This document shows positions 14,587 through 23,316 of a stretch of 36,902 nucleotides of DNA, one piece after another. The notes beneath the pieces are model-generated. The model was not told the origin of the DNA. It did not search any database and saw nothing but the letters and a program-made list of their open reading frames with translations. Every line of letters begins with the position of its first letter. Positions within the stretch are counted from its first letter, which is position 1. Source of the DNA: Nitrospira_D sp019636945 (GTDB lineage Bacteria > Nitrospirota > Nitrospiria > Nitrospirales > Nitrospiraceae); NCBI RefSeq assembly GCF_047338595.1, contig NZ_JBLFBO010000027.1, positions 1 through 36,902 of the forward strand, in the 5' to 3' direction. The translations under genes were made by a program, and so were the position numbers.

Positions 14587-15390
14587 ATGGCAGCCGTCTG
14601 TTTCATGATCGCCCTCATCCTGTACATCGTGGCCACGGTGTCGTTTCTGTCCTACTCCCTACGGCGTTCGGAAGCTCTCTCGAACGTGTCGCTGAGCATT
14701 ACCGCAGTCGGGTTCGCGTTCCATACGATCACCCTTATCATGAGAATGACGGGAGCGTCATCCTCCTCTCCGCCGAGTTTTTCCGATGCCTTGTCGTTTT
14801 TCTCCTGGATGATCATCCTGGTGCTGCTCATCGTCGAATTTCGTCATCGCATTCATGTACTGGGATCCTTCATGGTCCCCTTGGCGATTGTCTCGCTCAT
14901 CTCGGCGGCAGCCCTTCCGGAAAGCGAGCCGACGCTTCAACCGGTCTTCAAAACCTTGTGGTTTCATGTCACCCTCAGCATGTTGGGGACGGTCGGATTC
15001 GCCGTCGCATTCGTAGCGGGAGTGATGTATCTCATTCAAGATCGGCTCCTCAAGTCGAAACAATTCAACGTCCTCTATAGTAAACTGCCGGCGCTCGACT
15101 TTCTCGATCATCTGAATCAGCAGTCGATCGTCCTGGGATTCCCGTTGCTGACGTTGGGTATCGTGACAGGTGCCATCTCCGCCGAGCTCGCTCGCGGGTC
15201 GTACGTCAGCTGGAATCCTGAGCAAACATGGGCCGTCGTGACCTGGCTCTTTTATTTCGTCGTCCTCCTGGGAAGACTGACCATCGGCTGGAGAGCCAAG
15301 CGGGCAGCCTATCTCACCGTGGTCGGGTTTGCCTGTGTCATCCTGACATTGGTCGGCGTCCTGCTCAAAGGGCATAGCGCCTTGTCGTAG
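14587..15390 (+). CDS. CcsA/HemX-type cytochrome c assembly membrane protein
   Basis: A 267-residue integral membrane protein with about eight hydrophobic helices, of the cytochrome C assembly (CcsA/CcmC) family. The tryptophan-rich haem-handling segment is YVSWNPEQTWAVVTWLFY near residue 205, a relaxed form of the WGxYWxWDPxE motif. Histidines such as the one in TLWFHVTLS near residue 125 could be axial haem ligands. It opens the haem operon, 20 bases before hemA, the position of HemX in Gram-positive hemAXCDBL clusters. It may regulate HemA levels (as HemX does) or deliver haem for cytochrome c; the sequence does not decide. Confidence 0.85.
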   Translation: MAAVCFMIALILYIVATVSFLSYSLRRSEALSNVSLSITAVGFAFHTITLIMRMTGASSSSPPSFSDALSFFSWMIILVLLIVEFRHRIHVLGSFMVPLAIVSLISAAALPESEPTLQPVFKTLWFHVTLSMLGTVGFAVAFVAGVMYLIQDRLLKSKQFNVLYSKLPALDFLDHLNQQSIVLGFPLLTLGIVTGAISAELARGSYVSWNPEQTWAVVTWLFYFVVLLGRLTIGWRAKRAAYLTVVGFACVILTLVGVLLKGHSALS

Positions 15391-15409
15391 GGTAGAAAGT
15401 GGTCGTGCC

Positions 15410-16801
15410 ATGCATTTGATCGTCGTAGGCTTAAGCCATAAGACGGCTCCGGTAGAAATCCGGGAGCGTCTGGCCGTTCCCGAAAGCCGTCTCGGTGAAG
15501 CCCTGACTCGCCTCTGTTCGTACCCCGGCGTGAAGGAAGGAATTCTGCTGTCGACCTGCAATCGAGTCGAAGTCTACTCCGTGGTTGAGGATGTCGACAC
15601 CGGATACGGCCGCATCCAAGAATTTCTGGCCGACACGCATCTTTCTCTCTCCTCCGAACAGTTGACTCCGCATTTGTACTGGCATACCGGGGATCGGGCG
15701 ATTGCCCACCTGTTTCGCGTGGCGTCCAGTTTGGACTCCATGATCATCGGCGAGTCTCAAATCTTGGGACAACTGAAAGACGCCTTCGAGGTCGCACTGG
15801 CACACAAGACCACCGGTGTGATTATGAACAAAGTGGTGAAGAAGGCGATCTCCGTGGCCAAACGTGTGCGCACGGAGACGAAGATTGCCGAGATGGCGGT
15901 CTCCGTCAGTTACGCTGCGGTGGAGCTTGCGAAGAAAATCTTTTCGAACCTGCATGAAAAGACCGTCTTGTTGGTCGGAGCCGGAGAGATGGCCAAGCTG
16001 GCGGCAAAGCATTTGATCGCAAACGGCGTGGGACATGTGCGGATCACGACCAGAACTCCGCAACATGCGGTTGATCTCGCCGAGAAGTTTGGAGGAACCG
16101 CAGTCCCGTTCGATCAGTTCAAGGATGACATGGCCTCGGCAGACATTGTCTTGGTCTCGACCGGCGCAGCCCATTACTTGGTCGGAGCCGAGGATGTGCA
16201 TCGAGCCGTTCAGGAACGCATGAATCGTCCGATGTTCCTGATCGATATTTCCGTTCCGAGAAATATCGACCCTGCGGTTCGCCACGTCGACAACGCGTTC
16301 CTCTTTGATATCGACGATCTCAAGCATCGGGTTGAGCAGAACCGTGCCGAACGGGTGCACGAGGCGGAGAAAGCCGAGCGCATGGTGATCGAAGAAGTGA
16401 CGATGATCCTCGACTGGATGAAATCATTGGAAGTCACACCGACCATCGTGGCCCTTCGTAACCGGGTGGAGGACATAAAACGGGCGGAGGTCGAGAAAGT
16501 GCTGGGGCGATTGGGACACCTGTCCGCACAGGATCGAGAACTCGTCGAAGGTCTCGCCTCCTCCATCGTCAACAAACTGATCCATCGGACGATGGTGACG
16601 TTGAAAAACGAAGTCAATTCGTCCAGTGGCCCTGCGTTTGTCGAGGCGGCCCGGCAGTTCTATGCCCTGGATAGACCCGCTGCCTCTACTCAACAGACAG
16701 AGACCTATTCCGAGTCGTCTCGTTACCTCACGGACAGTCGCCCTCAATCCGAAGCCGACGAGCCAACCCCTGAACCCTCAGTACCGAAACGCGCCCGCTA
16801 G
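15410..16801 (+). CDS. hemA: Glutamyl-tRNA reductase
   Basis: Reduces glutamyl-tRNA(Glu) with NADPH to glutamate-1-semialdehyde, the first committed step of C5-pathway tetrapyrrole synthesis. The catalytic cysteine is Cys50 in LLSTCNRVEVY, and GLSHKTAPVEIRERL opens the protein. The substrate region has ASSLDSMIIGESQILGQLK near residue 103, and the Rossmann motif LLVGAGEMAKLAAKHL lies near residue 187. The C-terminal dimerisation helices start near residue 320. At 463 residues it is slightly longer than usual because of a Pro/Ser-rich tail. Second gene of the haem operon. Confidence 0.97.
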   Translation: MHLIVVGLSHKTAPVEIRERLAVPESRLGEALTRLCSYPGVKEGILLSTCNRVEVYSVVEDVDTGYGRIQEFLADTHLSLSSEQLTPHLYWHTGDRAIAHLFRVASSLDSMIIGESQILGQLKDAFEVALAHKTTGVIMNKVVKKAISVAKRVRTETKIAEMAVSVSYAAVELAKKIFSNLHEKTVLLVGAGEMAKLAAKHLIANGVGHVRITTRTPQHAVDLAEKFGGTAVPFDQFKDDMASADIVLVSTGAAHYLVGAEDVHRAVQERMNRPMFLIDISVPRNIDPAVRHVDNAFLFDIDDLKHRVEQNRAERVHEAEKAERMVIEEVTMILDWMKSLEVTPTIVALRNRVEDIKRAEVEKVLGRLGHLSAQDRELVEGLASSIVNKLIHRTMVTLKNEVNSSSGPAFVEAARQFYALDRPAASTQQTETYSESSRYLTDSRPQSEADEPTPEPSVPKRAR

Positions 16802-16829
16802 CCTATACGTACAGAGAAAGGATTACCCT

Positions 16830-17777
16830 GTGTCGACATCGAACGGTCAACGCTCCACGCTGGTGCTAGGGACAAGAGGGAGCAAGTTGGCGCTCTGTCA
16901 GAGTGAGTGGTTTCAATCACAAGTTCACGAGGTTGCCCCGGAGGTTCGCGTCACGCTCAAAAAGATTCAGACCTCAGGAGACAAGATTATTGATGTCCCG
17001 CTGGCCAAAATCGGGGGAAAAGGACTCTTCGTCAAAGAGATTGAAGATGCCTTGCTTGCCGGTGACATTGACTTCGCCGTTCACAGCATGAAAGACGTTC
17101 CGGCACAACTCCCGGCTGGACTCGATATTCTCTGTGTGCCGGCGCGCGAGGATGCCCGTGATGCCCTGATCAGCCGAACCGGTTGTTCGTTCCAGGAGTT
17201 GCCGTTGGGAGCGACGATCGGGACGGCGAGTCTCCGCCGCCAGGCGCAACTGCTACAGGCCAGACCAGACCTCACGATTACCATGCTGCGCGGAAATCTT
17301 GATACGAGGCTACGAAAGCTTAAGGACGGGCAGTTTGATGCCATTGTGCTCGCCGCAGCCGGTTTGCATCGCCTGGCTTGGGCTGAGACCATCACCGAAT
17401 ATCTCTCCCCTGTCCTCAGTCTTCCTGCGATCGGACAAGGCGCACTCGGTATCGAAGGTCGGGCTGACGACGAATTCGTCCGCTCGATCTTGTTGCGGCT
17501 CAACCACCGAGAAACCCAGACAACGGTCACGGCAGAACGAGCATTTTTGCAACGATTAGAGGGTGGCTGTCAGGTCCCGATTGCCGCGCATGCCATCTTA
17601 TCCGGCGAGCGGCTGGTTTTGGAGGGACTCGTGGCAAGCATCGACGGGAAAACCATCATTCGTGATCAGATTGCCGGCACAGGACAGCAAGCCCATGCCC
17701 TTGGGGTACAGTTAGCTGAACGGCTGTTGACCAGAGGCGGAGACAAGATTCTCCGAGAGATTTACGGATCGGCATGA
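16830..17777 (+). CDS. hemC: Porphobilinogen deaminase (hydroxymethylbilane synthase)
   Basis: Joins four porphobilinogens into hydroxymethylbilane. The start is GTG at 16830 with AAAGGA seven bases upstream, giving 315 residues; the open frame extends earlier into hemA but that is an overlap. The dipyrromethane cofactor is held by Cys247 in LEGGCQVPIAAHA, and the catalytic Asp lies in DFAVHSMKDVP (residue 81). LGTRGSKLALCQ, GKGLFVKEIE and LRGNLDTRLRKL are also standard. The stop overlaps the next start as ATGA. Confidence 0.97.
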   Translation: MSTSNGQRSTLVLGTRGSKLALCQSEWFQSQVHEVAPEVRVTLKKIQTSGDKIIDVPLAKIGGKGLFVKEIEDALLAGDIDFAVHSMKDVPAQLPAGLDILCVPAREDARDALISRTGCSFQELPLGATIGTASLRRQAQLLQARPDLTITMLRGNLDTRLRKLKDGQFDAIVLAAAGLHRLAWAETITEYLSPVLSLPAIGQGALGIEGRADDEFVRSILLRLNHRETQTTVTAERAFLQRLEGGCQVPIAAHAILSGERLVLEGLVASIDGKTIIRDQIAGTGQQAHALGVQLAERLLTRGGDKILREIYGSA

Positions 17778-19342
17778 GCAGAATGGGGCAACGCACAGGA
17801 AAGGTCTATCTCGTCGGAGCCGGCCCTGGAGATCCAGGGCTCTTGACGCTCCGTGGACGAGACTGCCTCGCGCAGGCTGACGTCGTCCTCTACGACTATC
17901 TCGCGAATCCCGCACTGCTGGCCCATGCTCCTGAACATGCGGAGCGCCTCTATGTCGGACGACGCGGCACAGGGAAATACCCGGAGCAAGCGTCCATTAA
18001 TCGGCTGCTGATCGAACGTGCGCAAGCAGGGAACGTGGTGGTTCGCCTGAAAGGCGGAGATCCATTCGTGTTCGGTCGTGGTGGAGAAGAAGCGGAGGCA
18101 CTCGCGGCTGCGGGGATTGCATTTGAAGTGGTCCCCGGTGTCACCGCCGCAGTGGCAGTCCCGGCCTATGCCGGCATTCCTATTACCCACCGGACTTTGG
18201 CATCTACCGTAACGATCGTCACCGGACATGAAGATCCCACAAAAACCTCGACCTCATTGGACTGGCCAAAACTCGCCGCTACACGGGGAACACTCGTCTT
18301 TCTGATGGGCATGAAACATCTCTCCACAATCACCGCCCAGCTCATGCAGGAAGGAATGTCTCCATCGACACCGGTTGCGATTACCCGCTGGGGGACCAGA
18401 GCCTGTCAACAGACGCTGGTCGGAACGTTGTCGGACATTGTGTCAAAGGCTCGGACCATCGGAATGGAACCCCCCACCGTGATTGTGGTGGGTGAGGTTG
18501 TTCAACTCAGATCGACACTCAATTGGTTCGAACGACGTCCACTGTTCGGCAAGCGCGTATTGATGACACGAGCCAAAGAGCAGGCCCACGAGCTGGCTAC
18601 GCATCTCGCCAGTTATGGAGCCGACCCGGTCGAAGGTCCGACTATCAGCATTGTTCCCCCGCTCGATTGGACAGTCGTCGACCGCGCCATTTCCGAGATC
18701 GGCACCTACCATTGGATGATCTTCACCAGTGTGAATGGGGTGGACCGCTTCATGAGTCGTCTCTGGGCACAAGGACTGGATGCACGGTGTCTGGCCGGAC
18801 AACGCGTGTGCTGTATCGGACCCCGGACCGCTCAGGAGTTGGAGCGGTTTGGCGTTCGAGCCGATCTGGTTCCGGCTGAATATCAAGCGGAGGGAGTTTT
18901 GGCCGCACTGAATCAGCAGGAGATCAGCACATCTCGCATCCTGATCCCGCGAGCCGAAGTGGCGCGAGAGATCTTGCCGGAACAGCTCCGTGCGCGTGGA
19001 GCCCATGTCGATGTCGTGCCGGTCTACCGAACGCTGGCTCCAGACCTGAAGGCTGAGGGATGGTGGCAAGAGCTCAGAGACCATCGTCTCGATGTCGTGA
19101 CCTTTACAAGTTCTTCCACGGTTCGAAACTTTGTTGCTATGCTGGGAGGGGTGGATGCTGTGAGTCCGCTGTTGCGCTCAGTGACCATCGCCTGCATCGG
19201 TCCAATCACAGCCAAGACAGCAGAGGAATTCGGTCTCACGGTCTCAATCATGCCGAGCGAAAATACGATTCCTGCATTAGTGGATGCGATTGCTCACCAT
19301 TATGAGAGCCGCGAGCACTGTGCCGCGGGTGTTGTATCGTAA
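17774..19342 (+). CDS. cobA-hemD: Fused uroporphyrinogen-III C-methyltransferase / uroporphyrinogen-III synthase
   Basis: A 522-residue two-domain enzyme. Residues 5-245 are the SAM-dependent methylase (SUMT/CobA) with VYLVGAGPGDPGLLTLRG, RLKGGDPFVFGRGGEEAEAL and VPGVTAAVAVPAYAGIPITHR, which makes precorrin-2 for sirohaem and cobalamin. Residues 255-515 are HemD, which cyclises hydroxymethylbilane to uroporphyrinogen III, with a weakly conserved sequence but clear MIFTSVNGVDRF and VVTFTSSSTVRNF blocks. The fusion places the branch-point enzyme and the ring-closing enzyme in one chain, as in several clostridia and nitrospirae-like bacteria. It is coupled to hemC by a 4-base overlap. Confidence 0.95.
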   Translation: MSRMGQRTGKVYLVGAGPGDPGLLTLRGRDCLAQADVVLYDYLANPALLAHAPEHAERLYVGRRGTGKYPEQASINRLLIERAQAGNVVVRLKGGDPFVFGRGGEEAEALAAAGIAFEVVPGVTAAVAVPAYAGIPITHRTLASTVTIVTGHEDPTKTSTSLDWPKLAATRGTLVFLMGMKHLSTITAQLMQEGMSPSTPVAITRWGTRACQQTLVGTLSDIVSKARTIGMEPPTVIVVGEVVQLRSTLNWFERRPLFGKRVLMTRAKEQAHELATHLASYGADPVEGPTISIVPPLDWTVVDRAISEIGTYHWMIFTSVNGVDRFMSRLWAQGLDARCLAGQRVCCIGPRTAQELERFGVRADLVPAEYQAEGVLAALNQQEISTSRILIPRAEVAREILPEQLRARGAHVDVVPVYRTLAPDLKAEGWWQELRDHRLDVVTFTSSSTVRNFVAMLGGVDAVSPLLRSVTIACIGPITAKTAEEFGLTVSIMPSENTIPALVDAIAHHYESREHCAAGVVS

Positions 19343-19347
19343 CCCAA

Positions 19348-19374
19348 CGGCCCATGCCTGATGGGCCGGCTTTA
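19348..19374 (+). terminator. Weak terminator or attenuator hairpin
   Basis: CGGCCCAT and ATGGGCCG are perfect 8-base arms around GCCTG, followed by GCTTTAT. It lies between cobA-hemD and the CBS gene, right before its ribosome site. It probably lets part of the transcripts through. Confidence 0.45.
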
Positions 19375-19391
19375 TAAGGAGGGAGCGTACT

Positions 19392-19784
19392 ATGGTTCCT
19401 GTGAAGTCATTCATGATTCCCCGAGATAAGTTTGTGACTGTGCCACGCGACACCGACTCGCAGACCGCAGCGAGGATCATGCGCGATCGCGGGATCGGCA
19501 GTTTATTCGTGACGAATGACCGTGAGATCATCGGCATCATCACGGACACGGACATGATGCGCCGTGTCGTCGCAGCCGGGGCGGACGCGACCAAAACCAC
19601 GGTTGAACAGATTATGTCGGCGCCCATCATGACGATCGAAGAAAATAAGACCTTGCTGGATGCGAATGATCTCATGGCCCAATCGCACCTTCGTCATTTG
19701 GGTGTGACACGTGACGGCCAGTTGGTCGGAATCATCTCGGTCCGAGACTTGGTCGTCTTCTTAACCAATCTCCCTCGGAAATAA
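19392..19784 (+). CDS. CBS-domain pair protein
   Basis: A 130-residue protein made of two CBS repeats (residues about 8-60 and 70-128) and nothing else. Such pairs bind adenosyl nucleotides and act as regulatory modules. Each repeat shows the beta-alpha-beta pattern; IGSLFVTNDREIIGIITDTDMMRRV and LRHLGVTRDGQLVGIISVRDLV are the characteristic strands. A strong AAGGAGGG lies before the ATG. It sits inside the haem operon between cobA-hemD and hemB. Its 3' end is repeated in decayed form just downstream (see 19796-19906). The partner it regulates is unknown. Confidence 0.9.
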   Translation: MVPVKSFMIPRDKFVTVPRDTDSQTAARIMRDRGIGSLFVTNDREIIGIITDTDMMRRVVAAGADATKTTVEQIMSAPIMTIEENKTLLDANDLMAQSHLRHLGVTRDGQLVGIISVRDLVVFLTNLPRK

Positions 19785-19795
19785 GGCTCCTCGCT

Positions 19796-19906
19796 ATGGA
19801 GTTTCCGATCCATCGTTATGGAGCTCTCACACGGGACGATCAGCTCGCGGGAATGATCCCGGTTCCAGACCTTGTGGTCTTCCCGGCCCATCGTTCACAG
19901 CAATAA
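19796..19906 (+). pseudogene. Chimeric remnant of a tandem duplication (hemB start joined to CBS gene end)
   Basis: A 36-codon frame that starts MEFPIHRYG, like the hemB start MGFPIHRLR, and then runs on as LTRDDQLAGMIPVPDLVVF, like the CBS end VTRDGQLVGIISVRDLVVF. Both endings have the same number of codons before TAA. The repeat distance is about 122 bases and the two copies agree at about two thirds of bases by eye. It is best read as an old tandem duplication of the CBS/hemB junction, now decaying; translation as a small protein is possible but unsupported. Confidence 0.7.
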
Positions 19907-19916
19907 AGGACACGAC

Positions 19917-20897
19917 ATGGGGTTTCCAATTCATCGCCTTCGTCGACTCAGGCAGCAGGAACCGCTACGACGGATGGTGCGAGAAACGCATCTCTCGCCG
20001 GCGGATTTTATCGCTCCACTGTTCGTGACTGAAGGACAGGGTCGGCGTGAAGCCATCGAGTCGATGCCCGGTCAATGTCGACTGTCCATCGATCTGCTCG
20101 TCAAAGAGGCGGTTGAACTTTGTGCGGTCGGGATTCCAGCCATCATTTTATTCGGCATTCCGGCATACAAGGATGACCATGGCAGCTCAGGCTTGGATCC
20201 AAACGGGATCGTGCAGCGAGCCGTCAAAGCCGTTAAGCAGCAGGTGCCGGAGTTAATGGTGATCACCGATGTGTGTATCGATGAGTACACCAGCCACGGC
20301 CATTGTGGCATCGTGCGGGATGGAAAGATTCTCAACGATGAGACCCTGGACTGCCTGACGACCATGGCACGCACCCACGCCGAGGCAGGAGCCGACATGG
20401 TGGCACCATCCGATATGATGGACGGGCGTGTGGCGGCGATTCGGAGAGAGTTGGATCGGACCGGCTTCTCTGATCTACCCATTATGGCGTACGCGGCGAA
20501 GTTCTCGTCCTGCTTCTACGCACCGTTTCGCGATGCAGCCTTCTCGACTCCTCACTTCGGCGACCGACAGTCCTATCAGATGGATCCGGCCAATGCGCGG
20601 GAGGCGATGCGCGAAATCGACCTCGATATCAAGGAAGGGGCCGACATCATCATGGTGAAGCCGGCGTTGCCGTACCTTGACATCATTGCTACCGCTCGTC
20701 GCCGTATCCTCCTTCCGCTGGCGGCCTATCAAGTGAGTGGAGAGTACAGCATGATCAAAGCGGCCGCGCAGGCGGGATGGCTCGATGAGTCGCGGGCGAT
20801 GATGGAATCGCTCTTGGCCATCAAGCGGGCGGGGGCCGACCTGATTCTGACCTACTTCGCCAAAGACGCGGCTCAGCTGCTTCGTTCACCTCAATGA
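19917..20897 (+). CDS. hemB: Delta-aminolevulinic acid dehydratase (porphobilinogen synthase)
   Basis: Condenses two 5-aminolevulinates to porphobilinogen. The ATG at 19917 has AAAGGA six bases upstream, giving 326 residues. Schiff-base lysines are expected in the MAYAAKFSS and MVKPALPYLD segments. APSDMMDGRV and YQVSGEYSMI are standard. The metal site reads DVCIDEYTSHGHCG with Cys120, Asp122 and Cys130, midway between the Zn type (Cys-Cys-Cys) and the Mg type (Asp-rich). The stop overlaps ribF as ATGA. Note that hemL is not in the window. Confidence 0.97.
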   Translation: MGFPIHRLRRLRQQEPLRRMVRETHLSPADFIAPLFVTEGQGRREAIESMPGQCRLSIDLLVKEAVELCAVGIPAIILFGIPAYKDDHGSSGLDPNGIVQRAVKAVKQQVPELMVITDVCIDEYTSHGHCGIVRDGKILNDETLDCLTTMARTHAEAGADMVAPSDMMDGRVAAIRRELDRTGFSDLPIMAYAAKFSSCFYAPFRDAAFSTPHFGDRQSYQMDPANAREAMREIDLDIKEGADIIMVKPALPYLDIIATARRRILLPLAAYQVSGEYSMIKAAAQAGWLDESRAMMESLLAIKRAGADLILTYFAKDAAQLLRSPQ

Positions 20898-21838
20898 AAG
20901 TAACCCGCGGATATTCCAGCCAAACGGGTCGCTCCTATCCCGTGGGAACCATCGGGAATTTTGATGGACACCATCGTGGCCACCACGCCCTGTTACAGCA
21001 GGTAATTGAGACGGCACGCAAGAAGGAGGGAACCGCAATGGTTCTCACATTCGATCCACATCCGGTGAAAATTCTGGCGCCTCAAGCCGACTTTCGGTTT
21101 CTAACCGACGAGCATGAAAAACTCGCTCACTTCGAACAGGCAGGCATCGATGAGGTGGTGCTTGTGGAATTCACTCGAGCCTTTGCGTCGCTGACTCCGG
21201 AATTGTTCGCTGAGCAGGTACTTTCCAAGGGGCTTGGGCTTAAGGAGATTTTTGTCGGACAACATTTTGCGTTTGGACACAAGCGAGCCGGCACGATCGA
21301 GGATCTGGGGCGGCTCGGTGATCAGTTTGGCTTCATCGTCCATCCAACACCTCCGGTGACCCTCGACGGGGGAGTCGTCAGCTCAACGAGAATCAGACAG
21401 CTCATTGTGGCCGGGCACGTCGCCCAGGCAATGAGGTTACTCGGCCGACCCTATGCCCTGAGCGGGATCGTCGCTCCTGGGGAGGGCAGGGGGCGAACAT
21501 TAGGATGTCCGACCGCTAATCTGTCGCTTCCTCCGCACCGTGTCACCCCTGCCGATGGAATTTATGCCTCGATCACGACCGTGGGAACCGATCGACATGA
21601 TTCCGTCACCTATATAGGGAACAAACCGACCTTCCATGGAGAAGTACGAGGAGTAGAAGTCTCCATCCTCGATGGGCAGTATGACCTCTACGGGCACATG
21701 ATCACGGTCGAATTGATTGATCGTATCCGCGGCGACGCACAGTTCAATGGTGGAGAAGCCTTGAGTCGACAAATTGCCATTGATGTGGAATCAGCGAGAG
21801 CCGCCCTCCGTCGCTATCACGACACCTGTGGAGCGTGA
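20894..21838 (+). CDS. ribF: Bifunctional riboflavin kinase / FAD synthetase
   Basis: Makes FMN from riboflavin and then FAD. The 314-residue protein has an N-terminal nucleotidyltransferase domain with GTIGNFDGHHRGHHALL (residues 18-34) and TFDPHPVKIL, and a C-terminal flavokinase domain with GRGRTLGCPTANL near residue 195 and YIGNKPTF near residue 237. It overlaps hemB by 4 bases, so it is coupled to the haem operon; tilS follows closely. Confidence 0.96.
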   Translation: MKVTRGYSSQTGRSYPVGTIGNFDGHHRGHHALLQQVIETARKKEGTAMVLTFDPHPVKILAPQADFRFLTDEHEKLAHFEQAGIDEVVLVEFTRAFASLTPELFAEQVLSKGLGLKEIFVGQHFAFGHKRAGTIEDLGRLGDQFGFIVHPTPPVTLDGGVVSSTRIRQLIVAGHVAQAMRLLGRPYALSGIVAPGEGRGRTLGCPTANLSLPPHRVTPADGIYASITTVGTDRHDSVTYIGNKPTFHGEVRGVEVSILDGQYDLYGHMITVELIDRIRGDAQFNGGEALSRQIAIDVESARAALRRYHDTCGA

Positions 21839-21869
21839 TGGATTCTTACAACCAGCTGCACGCAACTCC

Positions 21870-23315
21870 ATGAACAGGACGGCTTGGCCTCCTCTCGTAC
21901 GTCACGTCGTTCGAACGGTTCGATCCAGAAACCTCTTTCAACCAGGACAGCATCTAGTGGTCGCCATCTCGGGCGGTCCGGATTCTGTCGGATTATTGTC
22001 GATCCTGCATCATCTCCGGTCTCACTGGAAACTGACCCTGACGGCCATCCATTGTAACTATGGGTTGCGGGGCGCTGAATCCGATGAGGATCAACGGTTT
22101 GTAGAGGCGCTGTGCCTCAGTCTGGTCGTGCCTCTCCATGTGCGCAGGGCGCACATTCAAACTGACCGTCGAACTGCCTCTCTACAAGCCGAGGCTCGTG
22201 ACATTCGATATCGTCTGATGCAGGAAATCAGAACGATGTCTGGAGCCGATCGCATTGCCGTCGGTCATACGGCAGATGACCAGGCAGAGACGGTCCTCTT
22301 ATGGATGCTTCGAGGGGCAGGGTTGACCGGTCTTTCCGGCATGCCTGCGGTCCGTGACGATGCGGTTGTACGACCGTTGTACGAGACAACGAGACGGGAG
22401 ATCCTGACCTATCTGCGTACGGCGGGTGTATCCTATCGGGAAGATTCGAGCAATGCCAAGCCGCTCTACCTCAGAAACCGAATCAGACAAGAGGTCATTC
22501 CGCTCCTTACTCAATTGGTTCCATCAAGCAGCAAGGCTCTCTGCAGACTCGCCGACCTCTGTCGGGCCGATGATCACTATCTGGACCAAGAAGTGGCTGT
22601 CCGCACGGCGTCTGCTGTGAAGTGGGGCACAACCGGAGCATGGACGCTTGATCGCCGGACTCTTGCCGATCTCCCACTGCCCCTGCAACGGCGCTGTCTT
22701 CGACTGCTGCTGCGCCGATCTGACCCGCACCAGCGCGCCCCCAGTTTTCATAAGATCGAGCGAGTGAGACGTCTTGTCTCAAGTCCGGAGTCGGACTGTC
22801 GCGTGGCCATAAAGGGGGGGGTTATCGTCGTCACGATGCAGACGCTCCGCTTTATTCCATTTCCGGCAGGGCATCGGGAGGATCGACGGCACCGAGATGC
22901 TGATGCGCCTCACACCCCCATCTCAATCCCAGGAGAACTCATCTGGCCTGGAACAGGACAACGACTTCAGGTACAACTGCAGGAGTACGACCCTAGAGAA
23001 CCCGTACCGGAGCAGGACCAGATCCTGGTGGATGCCGACCGAATCACTCACGCACTGACCATCCGAAGCTGGGTGCCGGGCGATCGCTTTTGCCCTCGTG
23101 GCATGGGTGGACATTCGAAGAAATTGCAGGATTTTTTTACGGATATGAAGATTCCGATGGCACGACGTGATCGTGTCCCTCTGGTTGTGGCTCCCGAAGG
23201 CATTCTCTGGATCGTTGGGTATCGGCAAGATGAACGCTGGGTGCCGACATCCTTGACGACACGCTGTTTGGTTATCACCGTCACTTCACCACCTCTCACG
23301 GAAGGAACCGACTGA
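21870..23315 (+). CDS. tilS: tRNA(Ile)-lysidine synthetase
   Basis: Uses ATP and lysine to turn C34 of tRNA-Ile(CAU) into lysidine so that it reads AUA. The ATG at 21870 gives 481 residues. The PP-loop SGGPDS is at residues 34-39, and the N-type ATPase core continues with HCNYGLRGAESDEDQ and GHTADDQAETVLLWMLRGAGL. The C-terminal domain has WVPGDRFCPRGMGGHSKKLQDFFTD-type tRNA-binding sequence. The ribosome site is weak, and an upstream in-frame GTG overlaps the end of ribF. hpt starts 2 bases after the stop. Confidence 0.95.
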   Translation: MNRTAWPPLVRHVVRTVRSRNLFQPGQHLVVAISGGPDSVGLLSILHHLRSHWKLTLTAIHCNYGLRGAESDEDQRFVEALCLSLVVPLHVRRAHIQTDRRTASLQAEARDIRYRLMQEIRTMSGADRIAVGHTADDQAETVLLWMLRGAGLTGLSGMPAVRDDAVVRPLYETTRREILTYLRTAGVSYREDSSNAKPLYLRNRIRQEVIPLLTQLVPSSSKALCRLADLCRADDHYLDQEVAVRTASAVKWGTTGAWTLDRRTLADLPLPLQRRCLRLLLRRSDPHQRAPSFHKIERVRRLVSSPESDCRVAIKGGVIVVTMQTLRFIPFPAGHREDRRHRDADAPHTPISIPGELIWPGTGQRLQVQLQEYDPREPVPEQDQILVDADRITHALTIRSWVPGDRFCPRGMGGHSKKLQDFFTDMKIPMARRDRVPLVVAPEGILWIVGYRQDERWVPTSLTTRCLVITVTSPPLTEGTD

Positions 23316-23316
23316 G

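Noticed and set aside
15431..16360. Long open frames antisense to hemA, cobA-hemD, glmM and pyk
   Set aside because: They lie wholly opposite well-supported genes, have no recognisable motifs and follow from codon bias in GC-rich DNA.
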